Assembly (NCBI RefSeq): GCF_003003125.1
Contig: NZ_PVTZ01000003.1
Location: forward strand, 62,001 to 126,000
From: Laceyella sediminis
GTDB lineage: Bacteria > Bacillota > Bacilli > Thermoactinomycetales > Thermoactinomycetaceae
Length of the DNA: 64,000 nucleotides
Direction: 5' to 3'
The notes under the pieces: model-generated
The model's database searches: none
Seen by the model: the letters and a program-made list of their open reading frames with translations, nothing else
Told to the model about the DNA's origin: nothing
Position numbers and translations under genes: made by a program
Part shown: positions 28,831 to 38,154 of the stretch, piece by piece
How the letters are laid out: every line of letters begins with the position of its first letter
How positions within the stretch are numbered: the stretch's first letter is position 1

Positions 28831-28907
28831 TCTGTCCTGACTCGTCGCTGAATTGTGATAAGATGGAAAAGGAAAAATCTACTGATCTTCAAGGAGAGAC
28901 GCTTTTC

Positions 28908-29378
28908 ATGCAATCAAAGCTGATCGGATTTATCCTGATCCTTGGCGGAGCCTTGTTGTTGGTAACCAAATTTGAACTCGCTCCGCTCCAATCATTTATC
29001 ACCTGGCCCTTTATCATGTTTTTAATCGGAGCGATCCTGCTATTTGTCGCTTTTCTAAAACGAATCGGCTCCTTGGCCTTATGGGCTGGGTTAATTGCCT
29101 TTCTCGGATTGTCGGTCTGGGGCATAAAATATGTAGAAGGCTGGCCCAACCACTGGAGCATCCTGCTCGTCTTCGTCGGTTTGTCCGTCTTGTTACAGTA
29201 CCTCCTCACCAAACACAACATGAGCGGGATCGTGGGCGGCATCTTGGTCTTGACGGGTGTGGTCGCTTATCCGGGTGTCACGGAACTGCCGATCGTTTCC
29301 CCTGTCACCACCGTTTTGCATAACTATTGGCCGGTTTTTATTGTCGTTTTGGGATTGATCTTCTTGTCCAAAAAATAA
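28908..29378 (+). CDS. Small polytopic membrane protein with LiaI/LiaF-like membrane region
   Basis: A 156-residue protein of five or six hydrophobic helices (IGFILILGGALLLVT, FITWPFIMFLIGAILLFVAF, ALWAGLIAFLGLSVW, and others), reminiscent of the transmembrane part of LiaF/DUF5668-type proteins of cell-envelope stress systems. No soluble domain remains. ATG at 28908 was selected because AAGGAGAG lies about ten bases upstream; the longer frame starts without one. It is 18 bases ahead of the methionine aminopeptidase gene, so they are likely co-transcribed. Function is not assigned. Confidence 0.7.
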   Translation: MQSKLIGFILILGGALLLVTKFELAPLQSFITWPFIMFLIGAILLFVAFLKRIGSLALWAGLIAFLGLSVWGIKYVEGWPNHWSILLVFVGLSVLLQYLLTKHNMSGIVGGILVLTGVVAYPGVTELPIVSPVTTVLHNYWPVFIVVLGLIFLSKK

Positions 29379-29395
29379 TGCGAGGAGTCAAGCCA

Positions 29396-30151
29396 ATGAG
29401 CAAATCATCGGAAGGGATTCGTCACATGCGAACAGCCGGCCGAATTTTGGCTGCCTGCCACCGGGAAATTCGCAAACGCATCCGCCCGGGCGTTTCCACT
29501 TGGGACATCGACCAATGGGTAGAATCCTATTTAAAGCGGCACGGGGCCACCCCAGAGCAAAAAGGATACATGGGCTATCCTTACGCCACTTGCGCTTCCA
29601 TCAACGATGAAGTCTGCCACGGATTTCCCCGCAAAACCCCACTCTCAGAAGGCGATATCGTAACTATCGACATGGTGGTGAACTATAACGGCTGGTTGGC
29701 CGATTCGGCTTGGACTTACCCCGTCGGCGTGATCAGCGAGGCTGCGCAACGGTTGCTAGAAGTCACCAAAGAATCGCTGTACCGCGGAATCGCCCAAGCA
29801 CAAGTGGGAAACCGCGTCGGTGACATCTCCCACGCAATTCAAACTTTTGCCGAATCTAAAGGGTATGGCGTCGTTCGCCCGTTTATCGGCCACGGGATCG
29901 GGCAGCACATCCATGAAGAGCCAGAAGTGCCCCACTATGGACCGCCCCACCAAGGCCCATTGCTAAAAGAAGGCATGGTGATCACCATTGAACCGATGCT
30001 GACATTGGGCAACCATCATGTCACCATTGCAGCAGATGGCTGGACAGCCAAAACTGTGGACGGCAGTCTCGCGGCCCAATATGAACACACCATCGCCATC
30101 ACCAAAGACGGCCCGGAGATTCTAACTGATCAAGGCGAAGCGGGCGCCTGA
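29396..30151 (+). CDS. map: Type I methionine aminopeptidase
   Basis: Removes the N-terminal Met from nascent proteins using two metal ions. The 251-residue protein has the five metal ligands of M24A enzymes: two Asp in VTIDMVVNYNGWLADSAW, His in FIGHGIGQHIHEEPEVP, and two Glu in ITIEPMLT and QYEHTIAI. ATG at 29396 is nine bases after GAGGAG. The location outside the ribosomal protein cluster suggests it is the second, YflG/MapB-like paralogue; the first would be near secY-adk elsewhere. Confidence 0.92.
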   Translation: MSKSSEGIRHMRTAGRILAACHREIRKRIRPGVSTWDIDQWVESYLKRHGATPEQKGYMGYPYATCASINDEVCHGFPRKTPLSEGDIVTIDMVVNYNGWLADSAWTYPVGVISEAAQRLLEVTKESLYRGIAQAQVGNRVGDISHAIQTFAESKGYGVVRPFIGHGIGQHIHEEPEVPHYGPPHQGPLLKEGMVITIEPMLTLGNHHVTIAADGWTAKTVDGSLAAQYEHTIAITKDGPEILTDQGEAGA

Positions 30152-30167
30152 CAAAAAAGCGCCCGCT

Positions 30168-31100
30168 TCACACGTATGGATATTCCTCTCGCTCCCGCTG
30201 GTAACCCCGCTCCAGCCCCCGCGACACCAAATATAACGAAAACAGCAACAACAAAAACAATCCAACCGGGATCAGGATAATTTCCGGATAAGAAATGACA
30301 AAGCTTTTGTTCTGCGTCAACAATCCCGCCCACTCAAATGAACGAGTGATCGCATGTTCCCGTTCAAACACATTTTCTATGCGAATCATTCCGCCGACAA
30401 ACACCCCCAACACCCCCAGTTGTCCCAACAAATTTAACACCAGGATACATTCCTGAAACATAAACAAAGCACCCACATCTTTCAACCACGGCCACAAGTG
30501 CTTACGCGCTAGCCACCATTTGCTGCCACCCATGAGTTTCGAGGCCTCCACAAACGCTTGCCCCTTCCATTCAATCACATATGCTTTAAAAATATGTGCC
30601 ACCTGTGGGATACCGATCAACACCAACACCGCCAGTTGAATCAAGGCGATGGTCAGCACCTCCACACTTTCCATTTGGTTGATGTTAAACAACAGAAAAA
30701 AAGCAATGAAAAACACTGGGAATAGCCGGGCTACCCGCATCAGCGTACCATCCTGGCGGCGCTTCCCTGCCTGCGGGGACAATCCTTTTAGTACGCCAAT
30801 CATCCCACCAAACAAGATGCGAAGCCCCGCTACCAACAAAACGGTCAGCAATGTGTAACGCAGCCCCAACAGAACCAACGTCAACATATCGCGACCAAAC
30901 GCATCCGTCCCCAACCAATGCCTCTCCGAAGGAAGTTCTGGCGGCCCGACGATTTCCCCAGCCCTGACGGGGAGCAAAAACATTTGATGAGGAGAGTAGG
31001 GAATCACCCACGGCCCGATGAGCGCCACCAGCGACAATAATAAAAGCAACCCCATTCCTGTATAAAAAGCGACTGGACGGCGTAATTTCCGTTTAATCAT
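30168..31100 (-). CDS. Oligopeptide-type ABC transporter permease (OppC/DppC-like)
   Basis: A 310-residue inner-membrane permease with six hydrophobic segments. Recognisable features are the HWLGTDAFGRDMLTLVLLG loop typical of the OppC/DppC family and the EAA-like VEASKLMGGSKWW. It overlaps the preceding permease gene by eight bases. No ATPase and no binding protein accompany it, which is unusual for this transporter class. Substrate is unknown. Confidence 0.82.
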   Translation of the reverse strand: MIKRKLRRPVAFYTGMGLLLLLSLVALIGPWVIPYSPHQMFLLPVRAGEIVGPPELPSERHWLGTDAFGRDMLTLVLLGLRYTLLTVLLVAGLRILFGGMIGVLKGLSPQAGKRRQDGTLMRVARLFPVFFIAFFLLFNINQMESVEVLTIALIQLAVLVLIGIPQVAHIFKAYVIEWKGQAFVEASKLMGGSKWWLARKHLWPWLKDVGALFMFQECILVLNLLGQLGVLGVFVGGMIRIENVFEREHAITRSFEWAGLLTQNKSFVISYPEIILIPVGLFLLLLFSLYLVSRGLERGYQREREEYPYV

Positions 31101-31986
31101 GAGCTACCCCCCTGACAATCAGCGAAAATGCCAGCCGCATCAAGCCGTAAAGGCACATAAACAAGATGACCAACAGGAACAGCGAATTGACCAACACTGG
31201 ATAGGTAAGCAGTGGCGTAATCTCAAACTTATGCAGGATAAACCAACCCACACCATTAACGTTCATCCACTGCTCCACAACAATCATACTTCCGATCATC
31301 GCGGACACCAATTGGGGCAAGTGTGCCCTTACCTGTGGCAACACATTGCGCAAGACATGCCTGTTGAGAATGGCCGAGCGCGGAATGCCTTTTGCTTTGG
31401 CTAACAATACATACTCTTTGCTCAATTCGGCATAAGTGAGATGGGAAACCAGACGCACAACGTAGACAAAAGGCAAGATAAATAACACCAATATCGGCAA
31501 CAACACCGCCTCTTCTTGCTCGATGGTCATCACATTGGCGAGCAGCACTCCTGTTCGCTTATACACCCAGATGACCAATAATTGCAATGTCATGGCCATC
31601 ATGAGATCGGGAACTACATTGCAAAACCCCACCACTTCTTTCAACCAACCTGTGGAACTGGCAAACCGCACTCCCACCCAGATCCCAAGGAACAAGGCGA
31701 TCACCCCGGCTCCGCCCACATAAGCGCAAGAATACCAAAACAGCGGCCAAACCGCCTGCAAGAAATTTTCATGCACCAGCTCCAAGTTATGTAATCGGTT
31801 ATACATCAAACTTTCGCCACTATAAATGCCAGCGAAATAGTCAACCACCGAGTGAATTGCTTGACTAACCGATTGAATCTGCTTAGTTGGCTCCACTATC
31901 TCTCCAAACGGCAGCAAAGGGCACAGCGCCAACAAAAAGACCAGCGCCAGCACGGCAAAGAAAGACGAACTCCAACGGCGTATCAT
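31093..31986 (-). CDS. Oligopeptide-type ABC transporter permease (OppB/DppB-like)
   Basis: A 297-residue integral membrane protein with six or seven segments and the coupling-loop motif YVLLAKAKGIPRSAILNRHVLRN near residue 210. It pairs with the OppC-like gene that overlaps it. ATG at 31986 follows AGGAG; the longer frame starting at 32040 lacks a ribosome binding site. The N-terminal extracytoplasmic loop (residues 35-80) is long and poorly conserved. The pair lies between map and ddl without other transporter components. Confidence 0.8.
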   Translation of the reverse strand: MIRRWSSSFFAVLALVFLLALCPLLPFGEIVEPTKQIQSVSQAIHSVVDYFAGIYSGESLMYNRLHNLELVHENFLQAVWPLFWYSCAYVGGAGVIALFLGIWVGVRFASSTGWLKEVVGFCNVVPDLMMAMTLQLLVIWVYKRTGVLLANVMTIEQEEAVLLPILVLFILPFVYVVRLVSHLTYAELSKEYVLLAKAKGIPRSAILNRHVLRNVLPQVRAHLPQLVSAMIGSMIVVEQWMNVNGVGWFILHKFEITPLLTYPVLVNSLFLLVILFMCLYGLMRLAFSLIVRGVAHD

Positions 31987-32112
31987 AAGATCGACTCCTG
32001 CCTTTGTTGTTATAAATATCAAACAATTCCAATATAACATATAAATTCTTTTTCATTTTTTCAAATAGCCTTTCCACTCGGCCGCTTGCCTCCCTTGTAT
32101 ATTGCAACAAAA

Positions 32113-32144
32113 CACAAAACCCCCTTTCCAAATGGAAAAGGGGT
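32113..32144 (-). terminator. Terminator after ddl
   Basis: Stem ACCCCTTTTCC/GGAAAGGGGGT with a four-base loop, followed by TTTTGTGTTTT on the minus strand. Confidence 0.85.
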
Positions 32145-32153
32145 CTCTTGTTG

Positions 32154-33251
32154 TTATTCAGCGGCAAAGTCGGTGCGAAGTTGGCTTTTTTCCTCATATC
32201 GTTCCAGGGCCAGCTGGATCAATTTGTCTACCAGTTCCGCGTAGGTCAAGCCGGAATGCTCCCACAATTTTGCATACATGCTGAATTGGGTAAACCCTGG
32301 CATCGTGTTGATTTCGTTCAACAAGATCTCACCCGTGTCTTTGCGGATGAAGAAGTCCACCCGCGCCAGTCCGCTACCATCAATGGCCTTAAACGCGCGA
32401 ATCGCCATTTCGCGCAGTTGCTCGGCGGTGTCTTGAGGCAGTTCAGCGGGAATGCGCATGACCGATTTGCCATCGATATATTTTGCTTTGTAATCATAAA
32501 ACTCATTGGACGAGACAATTTCTCCCGGCACAGAAGCTTCCGGTTCGTCATTGCCTAATACCGCAACTTCCACTTCATGAGCCGGCACAAATTCTTCGAC
32601 CACGATTTTCCGGTCATACGCCGACGCCAAAGCGAGCGCCTCGATCAGTTCCTCACGGTTTCTCGCTTTGGAAATCCCCACACTTGAACCGAGATTAGCC
32701 GGTTTGACAAAACAAGGGTAACCCAATTCCTTTTCGATGCGCGCAAGCACCGCTTCTTGATTGCGCACCAAGTCAGCCTTCAAGAAAGAGACATAGTTGG
32801 CCTGTGGCAAGCCGGCTTCGGCAAACACCTTTTTGGAAACGGCTTTATCCATACCAACGCTGGAAGCCAGTACACCAGCGCCTACGTAAGGGATGTTGGC
32901 AATCTCCAGAAATCCTTGAATCGTCCCGTCTTCCCCATAAGTACCATGCAACACCGGAAACACGACATCGATCTCTTCTCGCTGAAACGCAGGCAATGCA
33001 TGCGTCCCGGTCGTCACGGCGGGCATCATCTGTTGCAAGCGGTTGATCTCCGCCTGTTCCGCCTTTCCTTCCAACATCGGCAATGCAGCTTGCCCCAATA
33101 GGAACGATCCTTCTTGAGTGATACCAATGGGAATGATGTCGTATTTCTTGTGATCCATCGCTTTCATCACTGAAGAAGCCGAAGCCAAAGAGACCTCATG
33201 CTCTCCCGATTTTCCCCCAAACAGTACGGCCACCCGTAATTTCTTGCTCAT
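32154..33251 (-). CDS. ddl: D-alanine--D-alanine ligase
   Basis: ATP-grasp enzyme making the D-Ala-D-Ala terminus of the peptidoglycan stem peptide. The 365-residue protein has FGGKSGEHEVSLASA at the N-terminus, HGTYGEDGTIQGFLE near 109, PCFVKPANLGSSVGISK near 180, and the ATP/Mg site ILLNEINTMPGFTQFSMY near 316. Sequence near residue 316-330 (SMYAKLWEHSGL) is of the D-Ala type, not D-Lac. GGGGTGG precedes the ATG. It is a single gene ended by a terminator. Confidence 0.96.
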   Translation of the reverse strand: MSKKLRVAVLFGGKSGEHEVSLASASSVMKAMDHKKYDIIPIGITQEGSFLLGQAALPMLEGKAEQAEINRLQQMMPAVTTGTHALPAFQREEIDVVFPVLHGTYGEDGTIQGFLEIANIPYVGAGVLASSVGMDKAVSKKVFAEAGLPQANYVSFLKADLVRNQEAVLARIEKELGYPCFVKPANLGSSVGISKARNREELIEALALASAYDRKIVVEEFVPAHEVEVAVLGNDEPEASVPGEIVSSNEFYDYKAKYIDGKSVMRIPAELPQDTAEQLREMAIRAFKAIDGSGLARVDFFIRKDTGEILLNEINTMPGFTQFSMYAKLWEHSGLTYAELVDKLIQLALERYEEKSQLRTDFAAE

Positions 33252-33285
33252 CCTTCCCCACCCCTTCTTCTGTTATGACTCATGT

Positions 33286-33894
33286 TTATGTGGTTAGCTC
33301 TGCATTCTGTTCTTCCATTCGTTGGGTGATTTCCCGCCACACTTCATCGCGCCCTTGTCCCGTTTCGGAAGAAAAGCAGATGAGTGGGTCTCCTTTTTGA
33401 AGCTCAAGCCCTTCTCTGATTACTTTCAAATGTTTCTGCCATTGCCCTTTTGAAATCTTATCCGCTTTGGTTGCCACGACAATGGTTGGAATGCCGAAAT
33501 GCTTCAAGTATTGATACATATTGTAATCATCATTGCTTGGCGGGTGGCGCAAGTCAACCACCTGAATCACCGCCTTGAGCTCGTCGCGCTGACTCAGGTA
33601 CGTTTCCATCATCTTTCCCCAAGCATTGCGCACGCTCTTAGGCACTTTGGCGAAGCCGTAGCCCGGCACATCAGCAAAATATAGGGCATCATTGATCTTA
33701 TAGAAGTTGATCGTCTGCGTTTTGCCAGGCTTGGAACTTGTACGGGCCAAGTTTTTGCGCCGAATCAGGCAGTTGATCAACGAAGATTTGCCCACATTGG
33801 AACGCCCAGCCAGCGCGAATTCTGGCAGGGCGTCGTCTGGATACTGCGCCGGCTTCACAGCGCTTATCACAAATTCAGTTGTTTTCACGATCAT
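33286..33894 (-). CDS. engB: Ribosome biogenesis GTPase EngB/YsxC
   Basis: Essential GTPase for assembly of the large ribosomal subunit. The 202-residue protein shows the G1 loop [12 protein letters not shown] near residue 32, G3 [10 protein letters not shown] near 74, and G4 TKADKI near 142. The ATG at 33894 lies inside the lon 3' end (20-base overlap), with GAGGGAT upstream, as in the Bacillus lonA-ysxC pair. GTPase and protease are thus translationally linked. Confidence 0.95.
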   Translation of the reverse strand: MIVKTTEFVISAVKPAQYPDDALPEFALAGRSNVGKSSLINCLIRRKNLARTSSKPGKTQTINFYKINDALYFADVPGYGFAKVPKSVRNAWGKMMETYLSQRDELKAVIQVVDLRHPPSNDDYNMYQYLKHFGIPTIVVATKADKISKGQWQKHLKVIREGLELQKGDPLICFSSETGQGRDEVWREITQRMEEQNAELTT

Positions 33895-36220
33895 AAGGAT
33901 CCCTCACTAACGCCAACTTCAACACCTCATCCATTTGGCTGACCGCGGTGAAAACCAAATCTTTGCGAACGCTTTTTGGAATTTCCTCCAGGTCTTTTTC
34001 ATTGTCTTTTGGAATGATCACATGTTGAATGCCGGCTCGATGAGCGCTGAGCGCTTTCTCTTTTAATCCACCAATCGGTAGCACCCGTCCGCGCAACGTG
34101 ATCTCCCCAGTCATCGCCACAAAGCGGGATACCGGAATGTTGGTCAAGGCCGACACCAATGCGGTAGCCATGGTAATCCCGGCGGATGGCCCATCTTTGG
34201 GAATCGCTCCTTCCGGCACATGAACATGAACATCCATTTTCTCATGGAAATCGGGGTCGATGTTGAGCGCTTCCGCCCGGGAACGAATGAAGCTGAACGC
34301 CGCTTGCGCCGATTCTTTCATCACGTCCCCCAGTTGACCGGTCAAGGTCAATTTTCCTTTGCCCGGCAAGAGTGAGACTTCAACCGATAACGTATCGCCG
34401 CCTGTCTCCGTCCAAGCGAGACCGGTGGCCATGCCGACTTGATCTGTCTCTTCTGCCCGACCATACCGGAATTTTTCTGGGCCGAGGTATTCTTCCAAAT
34501 TCTTGGCCGTGATAACAACTTTATTCTTCTTACCCGACACAATCTGCTTGGCAGCTTTACGGCATAATGTGCCAATCGTGCGTTCCAGGTTGCGTACGCC
34601 CGCTTCCCTGGTATAATGGCGAATCAGCTTCAATGTAGCCGCTCCCTGAATTTGCAATTGCTCTTTGGTCAGCCCATGTTCTTTCAGTTGCTTGGGAATC
34701 AGGTACGATTTGGAAATTTGCTCCTTTTCCAGCTCAGTGTACCCGGAGATGTAAATCACTTCCATCCGATCCAAAAGCGGGCGTGGAATGTTGTGCACAG
34801 CGTTGGCCGTGGTTACGAACATCACTTTGGAAAGGTCAAAAGGAATTTCTATGTAATGATCGCTGAATGTGTTGTTTTGGTTCGGATCTAAGACCTCCAA
34901 CAACGCTGCTGATGGATCACCACGGAAATCCATTGACATTTTATCAATTTCGTCCAGCAAGAAGACGGGGTTCGCGCTACCGGCTTGCTTCATCCCCTGA
35001 ATGATCCGTCCGGGCATCGCACCCACGTAGGTGCGCCGGTGGCCGCGAATTTCCGCTTCATCGCGCACGCCGCCTAGGGAAATCCGCACAAAATGACGAT
35101 TTAATGCCCGTGCGATGGAACGCGCCAATGACGTTTTCCCCACTCCGGGAGGACCCGCCAAACAGAGGATTGGCCCTTTCAACTGTTTCACCATCTGCTG
35201 CACGGCCAAGTATTCCAAGACCCGTTCCTTTACCTTTTCAAGTCCATAATGGTCTTCATCCAAGATGGTTTCCGCTTTGGCCAAGTCCAGATCGTCCACA
35301 GTCACCCGCTGCCACGGCAGGTCAAGCAACCACTCGATGTACGTGCGCACCACGCCGCCTTCAGCAGATGTGGTCGGGATTTTCTCCAAACGATCGATCT
35401 CTTTTTCGATCTTCTCTTTGACCTCCTCCGAAGCTTCTAATTCTGCCAGCTTCTCACGCAACTCTTCCGCTTCGGCGAGGCGCCCTTCTTTTTCTCCCAA
35501 CTCTTTTTGAATGGCTTTCATCTGTTCGCGCAGATAATATTCTTTTTGCGTTTTTTCCATTTGTTTTTTCACGCGCGAACTGATTTTCTTCTCAAGCTCC
35601 AGCACTTCTTTCTCGTTGTGGATGATGGCGAGCAATTTTTCCAAACGCGCTTTGACATCAATCGTTTCGAGAATGGACTGTTTGTCGGAAATCTTGAGGG
35701 GCAGATGAGAAGTGATCACATCGGCAAGGCGTCCCGGTTCTTCAATGTCAGATACGACAGAATAGGTTTCAGGAGAGACTTTTTTGGACAGGCGCAAGTA
35801 TTGTTCAAAATGGTCCAATACGGAGCGCATCAGGGCTTCCGTGTCCATATCTCCCTCATCTATGCCTGCCAATTCTTCATAAGTGACGATATAACATTCT
35901 TCTGAATCTACATATTCCTTGATACGGGCTCTTTTTAACCCTTCCACCAGAACCCGAATGGTGCCGTTGGGCAATTTAAGCATCTGCCTCACTTTGGCGA
36001 CCGTGCCGATCTCATAAATGTCTTCGGCCAAAGGTTCTTCTATTTGAATTTCCTTTTGTGTCGCAAGTAAAATATGATGTTCATCATCAACCATTGCCTT
36101 TTCCAAAGCTTGAACAGAGCGTTCCCGCCCCACGTCCAAATGCAAAACCATTGTCGGAAAGACAATCAACCCTCTTAAGGGGAGCAAAGGCAATGTGCGT
36201 TCCTCTTCTTTTACAGCCAT
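33875..36220 (-). CDS. lon: ATP-dependent Lon protease LonA
   Basis: Soluble AAA+ serine protease for misfolded and regulatory proteins. The 781-residue protein has an N-terminal substrate-binding domain, coiled coil around 190-250, Walker [15 protein letters not shown] near residue 350, Walker [11 protein letters not shown]-like segment, and the catalytic Ser in [15 protein letters not shown] near 670 and Lys in [17 protein letters not shown] at 36220 follows GGAGG; the upstream ATG lacks spacing. A consensus promoter is upstream. Confidence 0.96.
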   Translation of the reverse strand: MAVKEEERTLPLLPLRGLIVFPTMVLHLDVGRERSVQALEKAMVDDEHHILLATQKEIQIEEPLAEDIYEIGTVAKVRQMLKLPNGTIRVLVEGLKRARIKEYVDSEECYIVTYEELAGIDEGDMDTEALMRSVLDHFEQYLRLSKKVSPETYSVVSDIEEPGRLADVITSHLPLKISDKQSILETIDVKARLEKLLAIIHNEKEVLELEKKISSRVKKQMEKTQKEYYLREQMKAIQKELGEKEGRLAEAEELREKLAELEASEEVKEKIEKEIDRLEKIPTTSAEGGVVRTYIEWLLDLPWQRVTVDDLDLAKAETILDEDHYGLEKVKERVLEYLAVQQMVKQLKGPILCLAGPPGVGKTSLARSIARALNRHFVRISLGGVRDEAEIRGHRRTYVGAMPGRIIQGMKQAGSANPVFLLDEIDKMSMDFRGDPSAALLEVLDPNQNNTFSDHYIEIPFDLSKVMFVTTANAVHNIPRPLLDRMEVIYISGYTELEKEQISKSYLIPKQLKEHGLTKEQLQIQGAATLKLIRHYTREAGVRNLERTIGTLCRKAAKQIVSGKKNKVVITAKNLEEYLGPEKFRYGRAEETDQVGMATGLAWTETGGDTLSVEVSLLPGKGKLTLTGQLGDVMKESAQAAFSFIRSRAEALNIDPDFHEKMDVHVHVPEGAIPKDGPSAGITMATALVSALTNIPVSRFVAMTGEITLRGRVLPIGGLKEKALSAHRAGIQHVIIPKDNEKDLEEIPKSVRKDLVFTAVSQMDEVLKLALVRDPYDRENN

Positions 36221-36268
36221 ACATGCACCTCCGTTGCTGACACTCAAGGAACTGAATAACTTTGTACG

Positions 36269-36297
36269 ATTTTATCTTATTCGATTTGTTTTGTCTA
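36269..36297 (-). promoter_or_regulatory. SigA-type promoter of lon
   Basis: Minus strand: -35 TAGACA (36292-36297), 17-base spacer, -10 TAAAAT (36269-36274). No CtsR direct heptad repeat or CIRCE element was seen near it. Confidence 0.7.
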
Positions 36298-36305
36298 TGA
36301 CATAA

Positions 36306-36340
36306 CCAAGTCGGATTCCCACTGCGGGAGGCCGACTTGG
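36306..36340 (-). terminator. Hairpin between lonB and lon
   Basis: Perfect nine-base stem CCAAGTCGG/CCGACTTGG with an inner TCCC/GGGA stem. The following sequence is only slightly U-rich. It probably ends the lonB transcript. Confidence 0.6.
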
Positions 36341-36345
36341 CACGT

Positions 36346-36358
36346 TTGACCAGGTCAA
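36346..36358. promoter_or_regulatory. 13-bp palindrome TTGACC-A-GGTCAA
   Basis: A perfect inverted repeat just after the lonB stop region and upstream of the lon promoter. It contains the GGTCAA core found in CtsR sites, but as an inverted repeat rather than the direct repeat CtsR needs. Significance unknown. Confidence 0.2.
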
Positions 36359-36371
36359 TTCCGCTCTTACA

Positions 36372-38048
36372 TCACACTGGTGCCGAGGTGGGGGCAAACA
36401 CGGACGGCACAGTCGCGTCCTCGGTCTGCTTTTCCTCCTCTACAAGTGCCAGATCCAACACCGCTTCAATCCGTTCTACGGGAATTACTTCAATCCCTTC
36501 CATGTGCTCGAAAATGGATTGCATATTCTCACGCGGTATCAGCACTCTGTTCGCACCTGCTTGTTTGGCCGCATCTACTTTGGCTATGATCCCCCCCACT
36601 GGCTTCACATAGCCGTGTATGCTCAATTCACCCGTCATCGCCAAGCGATGATCTACGGGTTTCCCTTTGATTGCCGAATAGATAGCCGTGGCGATCGCCA
36701 CCCCGGCCGAAGGGCCATCAAGCGGCATGCCGCCTGGGAAGTTGATATGCAAATGATAATCGTCGGGATACAGGTCCGTGCTTTGCCTCAAGACAGTGAT
36801 CACATTTTCAACGGAACCCCGAGCCATGCTTTTGCGACGGATGGTACGCTCGCGCCCGGCCATCTCTTCTTCTTCGACCACTCCCGTGATCTGGATGCAC
36901 CCTTTGCCTGATTCTGCGGGTGTAGCTGTCACTTCGACCTCGATCACGGTGCCAAGATGAGGGCCGTACACCGCCAATCCCGTCACCAATCCCACTTGCG
37001 GGGCGACAGGCATTTTCTGCTCTGGCCGCGGATTGAGCTGACTACTGTGGACAACCCATTCCACATCTCTCGCCTCAACCACTCGGCGATTTTCCGACAA
37101 GACAAGCCCGACAGCGGTTTGGACGATGTTTACCGCGTCACGCCCGTTCGTCGCATAACGGGTGATCACTTGAACTGCTTCCGGCTCATAGTCAAAATTG
37201 ATGCGTTTCAACGCTTGTTCGGCCACTTGTTCGATCTCATGTGCTAACAAGGGACGGAAAAAGATCTCCATGCACCGGGAGCGAATGGCCGGTGGGATTT
37301 CAGCAGGCGTGCGAGTGGTGGCGCCGATCAGTCGGAAATCAGCGGGTAGCCCATTTTGAAAAATATCATGGATGTGACTGGGGGTGTTGCTATCTTCAGA
37401 GCTATAGTAAGCGCTCTCGAAGAAAACTTTGCGGTCTTCCAACACTTTCAGGAGCTTATTCATCTGCACCGGGTGCAATTCACCGATCTCATCGATGAAC
37501 AAAACTCCCCCATGCGCTTTTGTCACCGCTCCGGGTTTAGGCTGGGGCACGCCGGCGACTCCCATCGCCCCCGCCCCTTGGTAGATCGGGTCATGCACAG
37601 AACCGATCAGCGGGTCTGCGATACCCCGTTCATCAAACCGCGCCGTCGTCGCATCGATCTCCACGAATTTGGCATCGCGGGTGAAGGGCGAAGCGCTATT
37701 TTTAATGGCTTCTTTCAAAATAATGCGCGCCGCGGCCGTTTTGCCCACCCCTGGCGGACCATAAATGATCACATGTTGGGGATTGGGGCCGCACATGGCC
37801 GCCTTCAACGCGCGTATCCCTTCTTCTTGCCCGATGATTTCGCTCAATTCCGAGGGCCGGGTCTTTTCCGCCAATGGTTCCGTAAGAGAAATCTTGCGCA
37901 TGGATTGCAATTTCTCCAATTCCCTCTTGGCTTCGCGATCCACGGCGCTACGGTTTGTCTGTTGGCTTTTAAGCAAGTTCCAAAAGTATAACCCGATGAC
38001 GATGGAGAAGAACACTTGTAAAAACATGAGTAAAGCAGTCCAACTCAT
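36372..38048 (-). CDS. lonB: Membrane-anchored sporulation Lon protease LonB
   Basis: Forespore-type Lon, expressed under SigF in Bacillus. The 558-residue protein has an N-terminal membrane segment (LLMFLQVFFSIVIGLYFW), Walker [14 protein letters not shown] near residue 94, LFIDEIGELHP near 156, and the Lon catalytic Ser in LDGPSAGVAIATAI near 450 with Lys in GGIIAKVDAAKQAG near 493. Length and anchor match LonB rather than LonA. The ribosome binding site is AAAGGA, a little distant from the ATG. It lies between the femAB-like gene and lon. Confidence 0.94.
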   Translation of the reverse strand: MSWTALLMFLQVFFSIVIGLYFWNLLKSQQTNRSAVDREAKRELEKLQSMRKISLTEPLAEKTRPSELSEIIGQEEGIRALKAAMCGPNPQHVIIYGPPGVGKTAAARIILKEAIKNSASPFTRDAKFVEIDATTARFDERGIADPLIGSVHDPIYQGAGAMGVAGVPQPKPGAVTKAHGGVLFIDEIGELHPVQMNKLLKVLEDRKVFFESAYYSSEDSNTPSHIHDIFQNGLPADFRLIGATTRTPAEIPPAIRSRCMEIFFRPLLAHEIEQVAEQALKRINFDYEPEAVQVITRYATNGRDAVNIVQTAVGLVLSENRRVVEARDVEWVVHSSQLNPRPEQKMPVAPQVGLVTGLAVYGPHLGTVIEVEVTATPAESGKGCIQITGVVEEEEMAGRERTIRRKSMARGSVENVITVLRQSTDLYPDDYHLHINFPGGMPLDGPSAGVAIATAIYSAIKGKPVDHRLAMTGELSIHGYVKPVGGIIAKVDAAKQAGANRVLIPRENMQSIFEHMEGIEVIPVERIEAVLDLALVEEEKQTEDATVPSVFAPTSAPV

Positions 38049-38154
38049 TTGACGCCCATTCCTTTCTGCTTCGCGGAACTCACCGTTTCTTTGTTTTGTA
38101 TTATGACCGCCAACATGAAGGGCTACTCATGTTTTTATTTCCTTCCCCGCCGTC

